This document shows positions 34,341-45,478 of a DNA stretch of 64,000 bases, piece by piece. The position numbers were made by a program, and so were the translations under genes. The stretch lies in the NCBI GenBank assembly GCA_028583405.1, contig CM053262.1, positions 21,945,283 through 22,009,282 on the forward strand, in the 5' to 3' direction. The stretch comes from Pogonophryne albipinna. Its lineage: Eukaryota; Chordata; Actinopteri; Perciformes; Artedidraconidae. The notes under the pieces were generated by a model, which was not told where the DNA came from, did no database searches, and saw only the letters and a list, made by a program, of their open reading frames with translations. Position 1 is the first letter of the stretch. Every line of letters begins with the position of its first letter.

Positions 34341-35272
34341 TAGTGATGGCGAGATGAAGCCTTATGAAGCTTTGAAGCTTTCCAGCCAATTGGTTCTCAA
34401 AAGGGTTCATCTCATGAGGCTTCATTTGAACACAAGCCCCCCTGTTGGTCAAAGTGTGTAAAACAGGCAGACATCTCAACAGTGTGCTCTATCTCTATGT
34501 ATACCGAGTTCCCATTGAGTAAAGCCTTAGAATAACTCTAAACAACGAACATTAAATCCTATTTTCATGTTAACAATATTGTTTTTATTCCAGTTGAATG
34601 ATTGTGATTGAAAAGCCTAAGGAGGCTGGCAAACATTGCAAAGAGGGATTTGTATTCCTTAATAATATTCATAAACTTAACCATGTTGTAGCCTGGGCTA
34701 AACCATATCAAAGAATACATTTATTAACTACATTATCTCATTTAGCTGTAGCTTTTATAAACAACAAAAAATAAGTATTGTTCAGTCATTGAACCAGGGA
34801 CCCTGCGGTTTGGAGTCAACTGCTTTCCAGCTGAGCCGCAGCACACACACTGAATCTCCCTGAAAACACTGGATTGGATTATATTTATTCCTGTATTTAT
34901 TAATTTATGTATTCGTGTTTTTATTCCTACATTTATTTATGCTTGTATCCATTTATACTTATGACATGTTCCGACTTCTCTATAAGTGAGGGTCTGAGCT
35001 CTTTTAATTCCATCTTGTCACCAGCGGGCCCGGGTACAGGAGGGTAATATGGTTCTTATTATACATCCATGTGTAATATGAGCGTTGTGGTTCAACCGAT
35101 CTGAATCGCTTCCTGAAGCAGTCACGTGGTATCGACAGGCAGCGAGGCTTCGTTTGTCATCGATGACGTCACTGGCCCAAAACGATACACGCCTCGATAC
35201 AAGCTTCACAAAAAGCTTCGGGGATTACTCGACACACGCTCCGAAGCCTCGGTGCAATACGTAACATCACTC
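34341..35272. mobile_element. hAT-type element with 8-bp target duplication (one mismatch)
   Basis: Left end TAGTGATGGCGAGATGAAGC, right end CATCACTC. Flanks are GCACAATG (34333-34340) and GTACAATG (35273-35280). The subterminal regions hold GAAGCTTTGAAGCTTTCC and GAAGCCTCGGTGC-type sequence. No transposase frame. Confidence 0.65.
34782..34848 (-). other. tRNA-like relic
   Basis: On the minus strand, GGCTCAGCTGGAAAGCAG resembles a D-arm/A box and GGGTCCCTGGTTCAATGAC a T-arm/B box, with ACTCCAAAC between (anticodon CCA, as in tRNA-Trp). Acceptor and anticodon stems do not pair well, so this is a tRNA-derived fragment and not a working tRNA. Confidence 0.25.
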
Positions 35273-36394
35273 GTACAATGCATAGGCTTCAAATCGAGAG
35301 ACTGAAACTGTATTTTCCTTTACCGTTCTGTTTTAATTTCACGATAAAGTTAAGTCATATTATGTTTGATATTATTATGTTTTATTAACTACACCATTGG
35401 TTTTTTAACCCGCGCCGCCTAGTGGTTAAAGCACGTTATTGAATTTTGTTGTTGAATACGTTTTATTTGATGAAAACATTTAAATATTAAGAGTAGCCTA
35501 CATACAAAATTGGGGGAAGGTAGAAGGCATGATAGAAATATAGAATATAAAATATCAAGAAGATACTGTAATGATCTCTACAATAAAACAGATTAGTGCA
35601 GGACGTCCAAAGATATTAACAGGAGGATGTGCAAAACAGACAAACTAATAAGGCTTTATTTAAACATTAAAGAATACTTTAAGTTAAGGTCTTCTTTTGA
35701 ATAAGAAAAAAACGTTGGGGTTATCCACAGATAAATATGAAGTCTGACAAAGTACTTAACGTCCAATATATTACATAGTTTATTTTGGCACTTGACAATC
35801 ACCTTCCCTGAATTTGACTCAGGTCTAACTAAAGTCTGATTTAAGGGTTGTTTATATTTCACATCATTAATCAGAATCTGCAAAGTAACTAAAATAAATG
35901 TAGTGGAGTAAAAATACCAGGTTAACCTCTGAATTGTAGTGGAGTAGAACAAAGTCGTACATGCTGCTGTAACAAACACATTTCCCAACTTGGGATCAAT
36001 AAAGTATCTTATCTTAAGATGATCGATGGCTACTGCCATATTTGCAAAATCTGCCTCTGAACCTTGACAAGTGCATGTTTCAGGCTTATCAATGAACAAC
36101 AGGAGGGGTCACAGACATAAGACCAGCTGTTAAATAAAGCTCTTCTGACCTTAGCTGTCATGTGGGTATATTAATTCACCCATTTATTAATTATATGTTT
36201 TAAATTCGATAACACCACCGTGTTTCGTATCCACTAAACCTCCAGGGTGTTCACAGTTTAATACTGGCAACTTCTAATTGTGGGAAATACGAAAACGTCT
36301 TATAAAGAGACGTGCCATAGAACATGTTGTGAAACACACAATAGCCAGCATATGTAGTTCTGGGGGGGGGGGGGCTGGAGCCGGGGGCTGGACC
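35273..36394. other. Intergenic with a LINE/SINE tail-like motif
   Basis: AACTTGGGATCAATAAAGTA near 35979 is the tail found at the 3' end of several fish retroposons. A G14 run lies at 36361. No gene seen. Confidence 0.35.
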
Positions 36395-36790
36395 CGTCCA
36401 ATTCCAGTTTTGGAAAGTCTGCCGTGGTTCCATTCCATTTCATAGAGCTGTTTGACGCTCGGCGTAACCTTGTCGCACTGCCACTCCAACATCCAATCAC
36501 AGGGCTTGATGACTAATCACGGGGGTTGTAAAGCAAGGCGGATGTTGTAGTCCCAAACGATAGCTGGGGATTCTGGGTAGTGTAGTGTCTTCGGAAACTG
36601 TAGTGTCTTAACTCCGAAGGTTAAAAACACAAAAGCATTGTACACAATTTAAACTAATCAATATTGTGTAATTAACAAGGATAAACTGATGTGTTTTAGT
36701 GGATGAGTAATGCAGATATCACTGTGTAATCATTTGACATTGAGGGGAATATGTCCGGTTTTATTATGAAAACTTCGAGACCGGAAAAAC
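36395..36790 (-). mobile_element. Repeat copy inverted relative to 44150-44523
   Basis: TCCAGTTTTGGAAAGTCTGC, ACGATAGCTGGGGATTCTGG, ACACAATTTAAACTAATCAA and TTGTGTAATTAACAAGGATA occur here and, reverse-complemented with small changes, at 44150-44523. Ends and class are not determined. Confidence 0.6.
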
Positions 36791-37009
36791 TGTTTTCACC
36801 CACGCTAATTTTACATGGAAGCTGCATACACGTTATCCTGGCGAGACCTCAAATCATCTTCGTAATATCTATCAAAGTATAGATCCTACACATCGACTGG
36901 ACGTGGATTCTAAGAGTACAATATACACTTCTCGCCAGAAATCGAATCAAAAAGCATTTTAATGGCCAAAGTATTCCACAATTTAGGATTTTCCAGAGAC
37001 GGTTATTTG

Positions 37010-38562
37010 CAGAGGTGTGGACTCGAGTCACATGACTTGGACTCGAGTCAGACTCGAGTCACCAATTTGATGACTTGAGACTCGACTTGACAAAATCACA
37101 AAAGACTTGCGACTCGACTTGGACTTGAGCCTTCTGACTTGAGGTGACTTGATAATTTAATTCAGAGGTCTCCAACACGCCGATCGCGAGCTGCCGTTAG
37201 AAGAGCAGCCTCCCGTCGGGGAGAGCACAGTGGCGGAGCTGGGGGGTGGCTGGGGGTGGCCGTGGCCACCCCCAGCTGAATCCTGGCCACCCTATTGGCC
37301 ACCCCAAACACTCTCACCACGGGGGCCCAAACTATTTTAGAACATTAAGAAAAAAATGTTTAAGTAACCTTTCATCATTCATCAAGAATTAACATTAATA
37401 GGACGTTATATCGATAATGTAAAGTACTCACTAAACTTACAATTCATTTAACTTATTTTCTTCCAAAAGTTAATTATCCAAAGGCTCTGTACACCCCGTT
37501 CTATTTACATGTAATGGTTTGGTCCTGCCTCCAAACGCGGTGCAGCACCACCGGCACTTTCTAGCAGACACTAGTGTGAGCATGTGAGGAGCAGGGATGC
37601 TAGTACTTACGTGTGTAGTACCATGTCTCAACGACTCACAAAGTCAGGCTTTCAAACGAGAAAATAAAGGAGAGAAAAACAAGAGAGAGGGACTAAAGGG
37701 CGACACCCAGTCTTTCAAAATAAAAGGTGGGTGTGGTCCATGAGTGGTGGAATTATGTCTGTTAGCTAAGCTTAGTCCATTGTAAATAATAATTGTTATG
37801 TTTTTTTTTACTAAGCTGACATTAAGTACTGTTAATATCTATACAGGTTTTTAATTGCACTGCTCTTTTAGCTGACATTTAACAAATACAGGTAGATTAT
37901 TAGCAGCTATTCACTAAATCAGTTGTCCCTGCCCCTGGTGCCAGGACCAACAGATCCATCTCTAGGCTCAGCAGACCTGTACCCCCATAAGGCTGAACCT
38001 GAACCAGCTTTTCTCCCAACTGAAGGAGGTGAGCAGCATTGTGTTGAATGCCATGCCACTTAACATTTCTGCTGTCCTGATTTCAATGGGGAGCTCATTC
38101 CACCATTTTGGAGCCAGGATAGCAAACCCACGTGTTTTTGCTGATGGGAACTTGGGTCCCCCTCGCAGTGCGGGTGCAGCGAGCCGTCTGGCTGATGCAG
38201 AGCGGAGTGCACGTGCTGGGGTGTACGGTTTAACCATGTCCTGGATGTAGGAAGGGCCAGATCCATTCGCAGCATGGTACGCAAGTACCATTGTCTTGAA
38301 GTGGATTCTAGCAGTTACCGGAAGCCAGTGAAGGAAGCGGAGGAGCGGAGTGGTTACATTACATTTGGTGAAAAGCACTTAATGACTTGTTTAAGACTCG
38401 TTTTGTCAACGTTTAGGACTTGGACTTGACTTGAACTTGCCCATCCTGACTTGAGACTTGACTCGGACTTGAGCGCAAAGACTTGAGACTTGACTCGGAC
38501 TTGAGCGCAAAGACTTGAGACTTGACTCGGACTTGCAAAACAATGACTTGGTCCCACCTCTG
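37010..38562. mobile_element. hAT element with perfect 8-bp target duplication GTTATTTG
   Basis: GTTATTTG at 37002-37009 and 38563-38570 flanks an element with ends CAGAGGTGTGGACTCGAGTC and, reverse-complemented, CAGAGGTGGGACCAAGTC. Both subterminal regions are made of GACTTGAGACTTGACTCGG-type repeats. The middle holds foreign sequence, including a LINE piece (37925-38355). Two further right ends of this family lie at 41403-41727 and 47449-47767. Confidence 0.8.
37925..38355 (-). mobile_element. CR1/Rex1-like LINE fragment nested in the hAT
   Basis: The minus-strand frame includes VTTPLLRFLHWLPVTARIHF, AANGSGPSYIQDMVKPY and FAILAPKWWNELPIEIRTAE, the C-terminal end of a CR1-clade reverse transcriptase. 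Truncated at both sides. Confidence 0.75.
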
Positions 38563-38614
38563 GTTATTTGTGAATAAACGTCCCTCCGGAGCGTTTGCAA
38601 TGAACGGGCCGGGA

Positions 38615-38675
38615 GCATGTTGTTTCTTACACGACCACTAGAGCACCTCTAGTGGTCGTGTAAGAAACAACATGC
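38615..38675. repeat. Perfect 29-bp inverted repeat with 3-nt loop
   Basis: Left arm 38615-38643 (begins GCATGTTGTTTCTTACACG) and right arm 38647-38675 are exact reverse complements separated by CAC. No run of T follows. It may be two element ends joined head to head. Confidence 0.9.
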
Positions 38676-38754
38676 ACTTTAAATCGTGTCTCTGGGTCGT
38701 AATAAGGCATGAACAATCGGCCTATATGGTCGTTTTTTGTAGGAGCACAGGCTG

Positions 38755-38884
38755 TGATATACACCTGAACATCATCAGGAGAGGACTCATTAAAGTAGAG
38801 ATACTACATACTGATATACACCTGAACATCATCAGGAGAGGACTCATTAAAGTAGAGATACTACATACTGATATACACCTGAAC
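38755..38884 (-). repeat. 57-bp minisatellite fragment, about 2.2 inverted copies
   Basis: GATATACACCTGAACATCAT, CAGGAGAGGACTCATTAAAG and TAGAGATACTACATACT repeated. This is the reverse complement of the drd3-intron unit with consistent differences (CATCATC for CATCAGC, GATACT for GACACT). Confidence 0.9.
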
Positions 38885-39690
38885 CAGGGTTTCCGTTAGG
38901 ATTTTTTCTCGCCGGTCAAATGTCCGAACAGAATTTATTTTACCGGACACATTTGAAACTTACCGGTCATGTTTCAATAATAATAATAATTGTGTGGCAG
39001 AGTTTCCGTTAGCAGGTAATTACCGGACTAGGACCGGATATGCTGATGTTTAAAACTCAGTTAATGGGGCTCGTTTTTATATTGCTTCAGTTTATAATCG
39101 TAACAACATTTATTGAAAAATTCAGATTCATTTTTCAATAAATGACTCCACAAACAACAAACAACATCATTATTACATTCAAAGAAACTACTTGTAGTAG
39201 ATAAAGTACATTATTCAAAAGTTTACATTAACTTTGAATAACAACACGGGAGAAACGGATCCTCTCCCTCCCTCTCTCTCCTGACAGCCCGTCAGTTTCT
39301 CCTGCAACGCGCTAAACAGTGGGCGGGGCTTCAGGTCAGACTCAGAAGCTGATCTGATCTATCTCTCGTCCGGTTACACTTCACTCGCCGTTTATGTCCA
39401 TATCGATCAGATCCAGTTCTCCTGATGCGAGGACACACTAGGATCATACCATTATGTGAAAGAAGGGTGGGGGGCACAGCATGTGTAGTGGTACAGGCCA
39501 GCTGCACAGAGCGACGGGAAGACGGGGAGCCGGATTTAAATGCAAGCGCGTCGGAAAAAGTCAAGAAATGAGCGAAAACCGAAAAAATAAGCAGCATCTG
39601 GCTGCTTTTCAATGATATTGGAGAAAGCAAAGCTGAGTGCAGGATTTGTAAAATGAAAATAACCTTTTTTGTAACAACTCAGGATTTATT
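38884..39690 (+). mobile_element. hAT-like element end with BED-finger relic
   Basis: Starts CAGGGTTTCCGTTAGGATTT where the 57-bp unit breaks off. At 39585-39650 a plus frame reads IWLLFNDIGESKAECRICKM, a BED-type zinc finger start (W...C..C) of a hAT transposase, without the rest. The right end is not found. Confidence 0.5.
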
Positions 39691-40233
39691 GTCAGAGGTG
39701 GGAGAAGTTCAGACAATTAAAAAAGTTACAATCAGGGTTCCCACGGGGTCTTAACAAGTCTTAAAAAGTCTTAAATTGGATAATCTGAATTTAAGGCCTT
39801 AAAAAGGTCTTAAATATGATTTAGAAGGTCTTACAAATTATCGGATTTGAAAGGTACTTCTGTGTTGCGATAGCGTCTAAATGTGTTTTGGGGGAAATGT
39901 CCGGGCTGCAAAGTAACCAGTACGGTAATAGCCTTTCAGTTCCCCCCAACAATTTGTATTGAATTAAATCAACATGGAACCAGTAATCACTAACTTTGTT
40001 TCCCCCGGCCCCTTATTGGAGAACACCCAGCTAGTAACCTAGCAACCAAGCTTCAGCTCATGTAGCCTTAGCCTATCTTCGAATCTATTTAGCCTACAAA
40101 TGAATATGGGGAAGTGTAAGTTCAACTGTATTTGGTTGGAAAACATCTAATTTAGTGCTTGGTTGAAACCAGTGGAGAGAACGTGTTTGAAGCCCGCTGC
40201 ACCTTTTGTAAAAGAAATTAGCGTTTGTTTGGC

Positions 40234-40320
40234 TAATGTAGCGTTAGCTAGTGCAGCAGCAGCTAGTGGAGCGCTAGCTAGTGGAGCAGCAGCTAGTGGA
40301 GCGTTAGCTAGTGCAGCAGC
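40234..40320 (+). repeat. GCTAGTG(C/G)AGC short minisatellite
   Basis: Alternating GCGTTAGCTAGTGCAGCAGC and GCTAGTGGAGC units, giving an Ala/Ser-rich frame (ALASGAAASGALAS). Probably non-coding. Confidence 0.7.
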
Positions 40321-40497
40321 TCCCGCAACAACACCGGGGGACCTCCGGGCGAAGTTTGGGTCTACGTCAACCCTAAAAGCGGAGGTGCTGTAGACGCTAA
40401 ATACCGGAGCTAAACACCAATCATACAGCAGCAACGATGAAATAGTGTAGCCAAGGCAGCAGAGCTCTGAATATAGCTCTTGTCACTCTCTCTCTCA

Positions 40498-40538
<41 letters not shown>

Positions 40539-40541
<3 letters not shown>

Positions 40542-40880
40542 GGCTGCTCGATTATGTTGGTCAATAATTAATATCATGATTATTAAATACGATTATTCAT
40601 TGACTTTGAAAACATCCATTTATTGAACTTTAAAACAAATAATAATTTGAACAGTATCTTTTTAACTGTTGATTACCCTGAACGTATAATTCAACTGAAA
40701 AACCAATACAAACATTTATTAAATAAATGATACATTAGTACAAAATTAATTAGATCAAATATGTTGTAGTGCACTGTCACAACCTAGCAAAGCAAAATAA
40801 TCGTTTTTTTCGATTATGTTGTTTTCGTGTGGCAGGCCAAAATCGTAATTGCGATTAAAATATGATTACTTGCACAGCCC

Positions 40881-40882
<2 letters not shown>
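40539..40882. mobile_element. hAT MITE inserted in a CA microsatellite
   Basis: Ends TAGGGCTGCTCGATTATG and CACAGCCCTA. It is flanked left by (AC)19 (40501-40538) and right by a further AC run (40883-40911), so the 8-bp duplication is ACACACAC. Confidence 0.75.
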
Positions 40883-40914
<32 letters not shown>

Positions 40915-41402
40915 ACACACTTTTTGTCTAACACGCTAACACAGTTCTGTACTGTTATGCTGTTATGTTCAGTCACTGTTCTTATGTTGAACATGAATAC
41001 ATTTACTTTGTAAGTGATTATGGGACGTATTTCTTCTTTCATATACATTTTCCTTCATACTTTATTGCTGTGAAATAGGTCTTCAATTCTATTCAACGTG
41101 GTCTTAAAAAGGTGTTAAAAAGTCTTACATTTGAGTTGGCGAAACCTGCAGGAACCCTGTACAATAAAAAGTCCTGCATTCAAAATGTTACAAGTAAAAG
41201 TAGAAAAGTATTAGCATAAAAATATACTCAAAGTACCACCTGCAGAGGGATCTAGATTCAGGTGTTCTTTTCCCCATAGAGACGCCTGGCTGCACATTAT
41301 CCCTTGCATAAAGATAGATTGTGGGTCCCTTATAACATGTTGGAAATAAACATTCTGGTTACCTCAACATCAGGGATCTTATCCATTAAACTCCTTCTGA
41401 AT

Positions 41403-41727
41403 CAAACCGTCACGGTAGCCTTACCTTACTGATCCCTCTTAAAATAGAAAAAAACATGTTACTTTACCAGCAGAGAGAAAATTGATTATTAAATGATTAA
41501 TGTGACTAATAAAGAGCAGTTTGATTATTAAGTATTATTCTGTTGATCGATGTCATTACATTTGGTGAAAAACACATAATGACTTGTTTATGACTCGTTT
41601 TGTCAAAGTTTAGGACTTGGACTTGACTTGAACTTGCCCATCCTGACTTGAGACTTGACTCGGACTTGAGCGCAAAGACTTGAGACTTGACTCGGACTTG
41701 CAAAACAATGACTTGGTCCCACCTCTG
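41403..41727. mobile_element. Right end of a hAT copy (family of 37010)
   Basis: GTAGCCTTACCTTACTGATC, GGACTTGGACTTGACTTGAA and the end TTGGTCCCACCTCTG match 38385-38562 and 47449-47767. Directly joined at its end to a 57-bp unit. Confidence 0.75.
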
Positions 41728-41800
41728 CTACATACTGATATACACCTGAGCATCAGCAGGAGAGGACTTTTTAAAGTAGAGACACTACATACTGATATAC
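41728..41800 (-). repeat. 57-bp minisatellite fragment, 1.3 inverted copies
   Basis: CTACATACTGATATACACC, then CATCAGCAGGAGAGGACT and GTAGAGACACTACATACTG. Starts exactly at the end of the hAT terminus. Confidence 0.85.
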
Positions 41801-42090
41801 CAACAAGTCCTGATCAGAAGACCTTTTGGCAAACTGTAAGAAATGCCGCCAAAACTGAATATGTGACGTGGCTCATAATTATATTAGCAATTAAACAACA
41901 TCTTCCATTTCTTTTCACACAATACGTCTCCTTGCAGTATCAACACTGTTACAGAAAAGGTCGAGCAAAAAACTAGGGATTAAGTAAGCTGGCTAGAGTC
42001 ACAAAAAATGATCCTTAGGTGCTTTTATTAACAGCCAAAAATGCTGAAAGACACAGTAACAAGGATTTACATAAAGAAAACCTCAATATA

Positions 42091-42510
42091 TACAGTGGGG
42101 CAAAAAAAGTATTTAGTCAGCCACCAATTGTGCAAGTTCTCCCACTTAAAAAGATGAGAGAGGCCTGTAATTTTCATCCTAGGTACACTTCAACTATGAG
42201 AGAGAGAATGGGGGGAACGAATCCAGGAAATCACATTGTAGGATTTTTAATGAATTAATTGGTAAATTCCTCGGTAAAATAAGTATTTGGTCACCTACAA
42301 ACAAACAAGATTTCTGGCTCTCACAGACCTGTAACTTCTTCTTTAAGAGCCTCCTCTGTCCTCCACTCGTTAACTGTATTAATGGCACCTGTTTGAACTC
42401 GTTATCAGTATAAAAGACACCTGTCCACAACCTCAAACAGCCACACTCCAAACTCCACTATGGCCAAGACCAAAGAGCTGTCAAAGGACACCAGAAACAA
42501 AAAAAATTGA
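42091..42510 (+). mobile_element. Tc1 copy 2, left end and first codons only
   Basis: The inverted repeat TACAGTGGGGCAAAAAAAGT through the untranslated leader to ATGGCCAAGACCAAAGAGCT (42460). The coding region stops matching after about 15 codons, at an expanded A run. Confidence 0.85.
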
Positions 42511-42615
42511 ACATTCCAGCATGGAGACATGTCAGAGTAGAGACACTACATACTGATATACACCTGAACATCAGCAGGAGAGGACTCTTTAAAGTAGAGA
42601 CACTAAATACTGATA
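42511..42615 (-). repeat. Low-copy 57-bp unit with its original element flank
   Basis: GAACATTCCAGCATGGAGAC then GTAGAGACACTACATACTG and 1.3 more units. The flank is the reverse complement of the right edge of array 2 (15764), so the element border is kept here with very few units. Confidence 0.75.
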
Positions 42616-43945
42616 TGAACCGAATGAGCAGAATGGGGACCCTTTAAAGTAAAAGTATTGCAGGGTCAAACGCTATTGATACACAATTTCAGGAACAGAC
42701 ACCATGTGATTAAGAGGAACAGCAGTCACAAGATGAAACTAACACGGAGGATTGAGGTGTAAAGTCCAGGGATTCACAAATACAACAACAACACACATGT
42801 TGCCTATCATCAATTGTTCTGTTTTAAGTGGAAGGATTAGTTAATGTTTAGCATAATTTAAACACTTAAATCAACTTCACAATCTGATCCCAGAAGTTAT
42901 TTTATTAGGAATAGTTTCATTGTTCTGTTTAAATAACCGTCATAAATAATAGAGGAACAAAGTGGCAGAGACAGTCACGAGAAATAACCCACATGAATGG
43001 TCCTTAAAAAGTAATTTATAAATAGTTTGCTATAAATGCATTTAAATTAAATAAAATGTACTAAAAATGTGGTTTCAAATTGTTTCTTTTTTTGTAGAGA
43101 GGTTCATACATCACAAAATCTTGTTATTCATTTGTTTCGAGTGTTCTATAATAGTTTATGTTTGTTCAGATTTGATGTTTGTAATTAAGATAATGCTACT
43201 GTAGATTTGTTAATAACTTAAAAAACCTCTGTTATCATTGATGTTGAAATCAATCTGACATACCTTGCCTATTTCTGCAGGGTGTGGAGGAACACTCCTC
43301 TGTGGAGATCAGGGAGTGAACACATCTTGCAAAAAATGCAAACTGAGTGAGGAAACTGCACGACCTGCACGTAACCCCCAACCCCTTTAAACAAGCAGGA
43401 GGTCATCAATAAAGCAACACACATTTACTGTAAGTCATATCTTTCCAAATGTCAAACTGTTCATTGAAACCCACAAGCAGCGGCCCTGACCTATTTGCTG
43501 CCCTCAGCAATATTTTTGCTGATATCTCCAGGACAGCATTAGCAGTGATGACACACACACTCACATCTGCTGGTGGTTGGAGCCCTCTAACGTCAGAAAC
43601 AGGACTCACTTTGGTCCTTTCTGAGCTGTCTAAAAGTTTATGTAAAATTCAATACAATAACTGTTCTTTCCCAGAGTTTCTCTCCCACTCTGCTCCTTCC
43701 TGAGCTGTCAGGGTTTCCCCGTCTTCGCTCTCTTCTCCACCACCTCAGATGTTTGGGCCATTTTTTTTCCGGCAGTCTCTGTCAAACCATGTTGATGAGG
43801 TCAAACCAGCCATAACAACAAATCCGGCCAGGTGCCTGAGGAAAGGGGGTCAATGTCCCTTCATGTTGATTTAATACACATCTGTTTAGGCAACACATCC
43901 TCACTCCCAGGTCGGCCTATGTTGACGTTATGTCAAGTCCCCTGT
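42616..43945. other. Intergenic, no gene recognised
   Basis: Open frames around 43406-43703 exist on both strands but match no family I know and have no supporting splice structure. Confidence 0.4.
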
Positions 43946-44030
43946 GTCGGCTTTTTCCAACGCAAGGGGGGGGCCCTTAGCGTCCATTTTCAACGCAAGG
44001 GGGGGGGGGCCCTTAGCGTCAATTTTCAGC
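43946..44030. repeat. Two G-run direct repeats
   Basis: TTTTCCAACGCAAGGGGGGG and CCCTTAGCGTC occur twice about 38 bp apart, the second with ten G. Confidence 0.75.
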
Positions 44031-44149
44031 TTTCCGGGATGTCCATATGCTTCTATGGACGCTCATGGAAGCACGGCATTCGTTTGTGTCGGCTGCCCTT
44101 AAAGGCAATGTGAGCGTCCATTCTCATTGGATAACGGAGAATTGTACAC

Positions 44150-44523
44150 CCGGAAGTAAGTATTCCCCTTACTGTCGATTGATTTTACAGTGATATCTGC
44201 ACTACTCATCGACTAAAAAACACCAGATTATCCTTGTTAATTACACAACATTGATTGGTTTAAATTGTGTGCAATGCTTTTGTATTTTTCCCCTTCGATT
44301 CGGAGAAACAAATATTTTTTCGGAGTAAAGGATGGCAGAAGACACTACACTACCCAGAATCCCCAGCTATCGTTTGGACTACACCATGTGCTCTGTTTGA
44401 CAAACCCCGTGATAGTCCTCAAGCTCTGTGATTGGAGAGTGTGCTCCGAGGGTTACGCCAGCCTCGAACAGCACTTGAAATGGGATGGAACCACGGCAGA
44501 CTGTCCAAAACTGGATTTGAACG
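44150..44523 (+). mobile_element. Repeat copy inverted relative to 36395-36790
   Basis: Contains TACCCAGAATCCCCAGCTAT and GAACCACGGCAGACTGTCC. It stops abruptly at a 57-bp unit (44524). Confidence 0.6.
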
Positions 44524-44760
44524 GGCTGATGTTCAGGTGTATATCAGTATGTAGTGTCTCTACTTTAAAGAGTCCTCTCCTGCTGATGTTCAGGTGTATA
44601 TCAGTATGTAGTGTCTCTACTTTAAAGAGTCCTCTCCTGCTGATGTTCAGGTGTATATCAGTATGTAGTGTCTCTACTTTAAAGAGTCCTCTCCTGCTGA
44701 TGTTCAGGTGTATATCAGTATGTAGTGTCTCTACTTTAAAGAGTCCTCTCCTGCTGATGT
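44524..44760 (+). repeat. 57-bp minisatellite, four copies
   Basis: Same strand and almost the same sequence as the drd3-intron arrays. Bounded left by the repeat at 44150 and right by a Tc1 fragment. Confidence 0.95.
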
Positions 44761-45478
44761 TTTAGTCAGCCACCAATTGTGCAAGTTCTCCCACTTAAAA
44801 AGATGAGAGAGGCCTGTAATTTTCATCCTAGGTACACTTCAACTATGAGAGACAGAATGGGGGGAAAGAATCCAGGAAATCACATTGTATGATTTTTAAT
44901 GAATGAATTGGTAAATTCCTCGGTAAAATAAGTATTTGGTCACCTACAAACAAACAAGATTTCTGGCTCTCACAGACCTGTAACTTCTTCTTTAAGAGCC
45001 TCCTCTGTCCTCCACTCGGTAACTGTTTGAACTCGTTATCAGTATAAAAGACACCTGTCCACAACCTCAAACAGTCACACTCCAAACTCCACTATGGCCA
45101 AGACCAAAGAGCTGTCAAAGGACACCAGAAACTAAATGGTAGACCTGCACCAGGCTGGGAAGACTGAATCTGCAATAGGTAAGCAGCTTGGTGTGAAGAA
45201 ATCAACTGTGGGAGCAATTATTAGAAAATGGAAGACATAAAGACCACTGATAATCTCCCTCGATCTGGGGCTCCACGCAAGATCTCACCCCGTGGGGTCA
45301 AAATGACAAGAACGGTGAGCAAAGATCCCAGAACCACACGGGGGGACCTAGTCAATGACCTGCAGAGAGCTGGGACCAAAGTAACAAAGGCTACCATCAG
45401 TAACACACTTCGCCGCCAGGGACTCAAATCCTGCAGTGCCAGACGTGTCCCCCTGCTTAAACCAGTACATGTCCAGGG
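44761..45478 (+). pseudogene. Tc1 copy 3, broken
   Basis: Starts inside the inverted repeat (TTTAGTCAGCCACCAATTG), keeps ATGGCCAAGACC at 45094, then a nonsense TAA after DTRN and a frameshift near 45235. The match ends at GTACATGTCCAGG, where the next element begins. Confidence 0.85.

Larger units (their letters stand above)
39731..41160 (+). mobile_element. Nested hAT-like element with dead transposase start
   Basis: Ends CAGGGTTCCCACGGGGTCTT and, reverse-complemented, CAGGGTTCCTGCAGGTTTCG, with TACAAT directly outside on both sides. At 40108-40215 on the plus strand are MGKCKFNCIWLEN, a stop, and FSAWLKPVERTC, the opening of a BED-finger transposase, then degenerate sequence. The interior also holds an alanine-rich minisatellite and a CA run carrying another MITE. 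Confidence 0.65.
39694..41250. mobile_element. Outer hAT MITE split by a nested element
   Basis: The left piece 39694-39730 (CAGAGGTGGGAGAAGTTCAG...) and the right piece 41161-41250 (AAAAAGTCCTGCATTCAAAA, GTACCACCTGCAG) together form a short MITE of the same family as the fragment at 31508. Everything between is insertion. Confidence 0.6.

Noticed and set aside
34782..34848. Functional tRNA-Trp gene
   Set aside because: A/B box-like parts only; stems do not pair.
40147..40434. Alanine-rich protein frames on both strands
   Set aside because: Arise from a short GCTAGTG(C/G)AGC minisatellite in a dead transposon.
43406..43703. Small gene on either strand
   Set aside because: No recognisable family, no splice sites, comparable frames on both strands.
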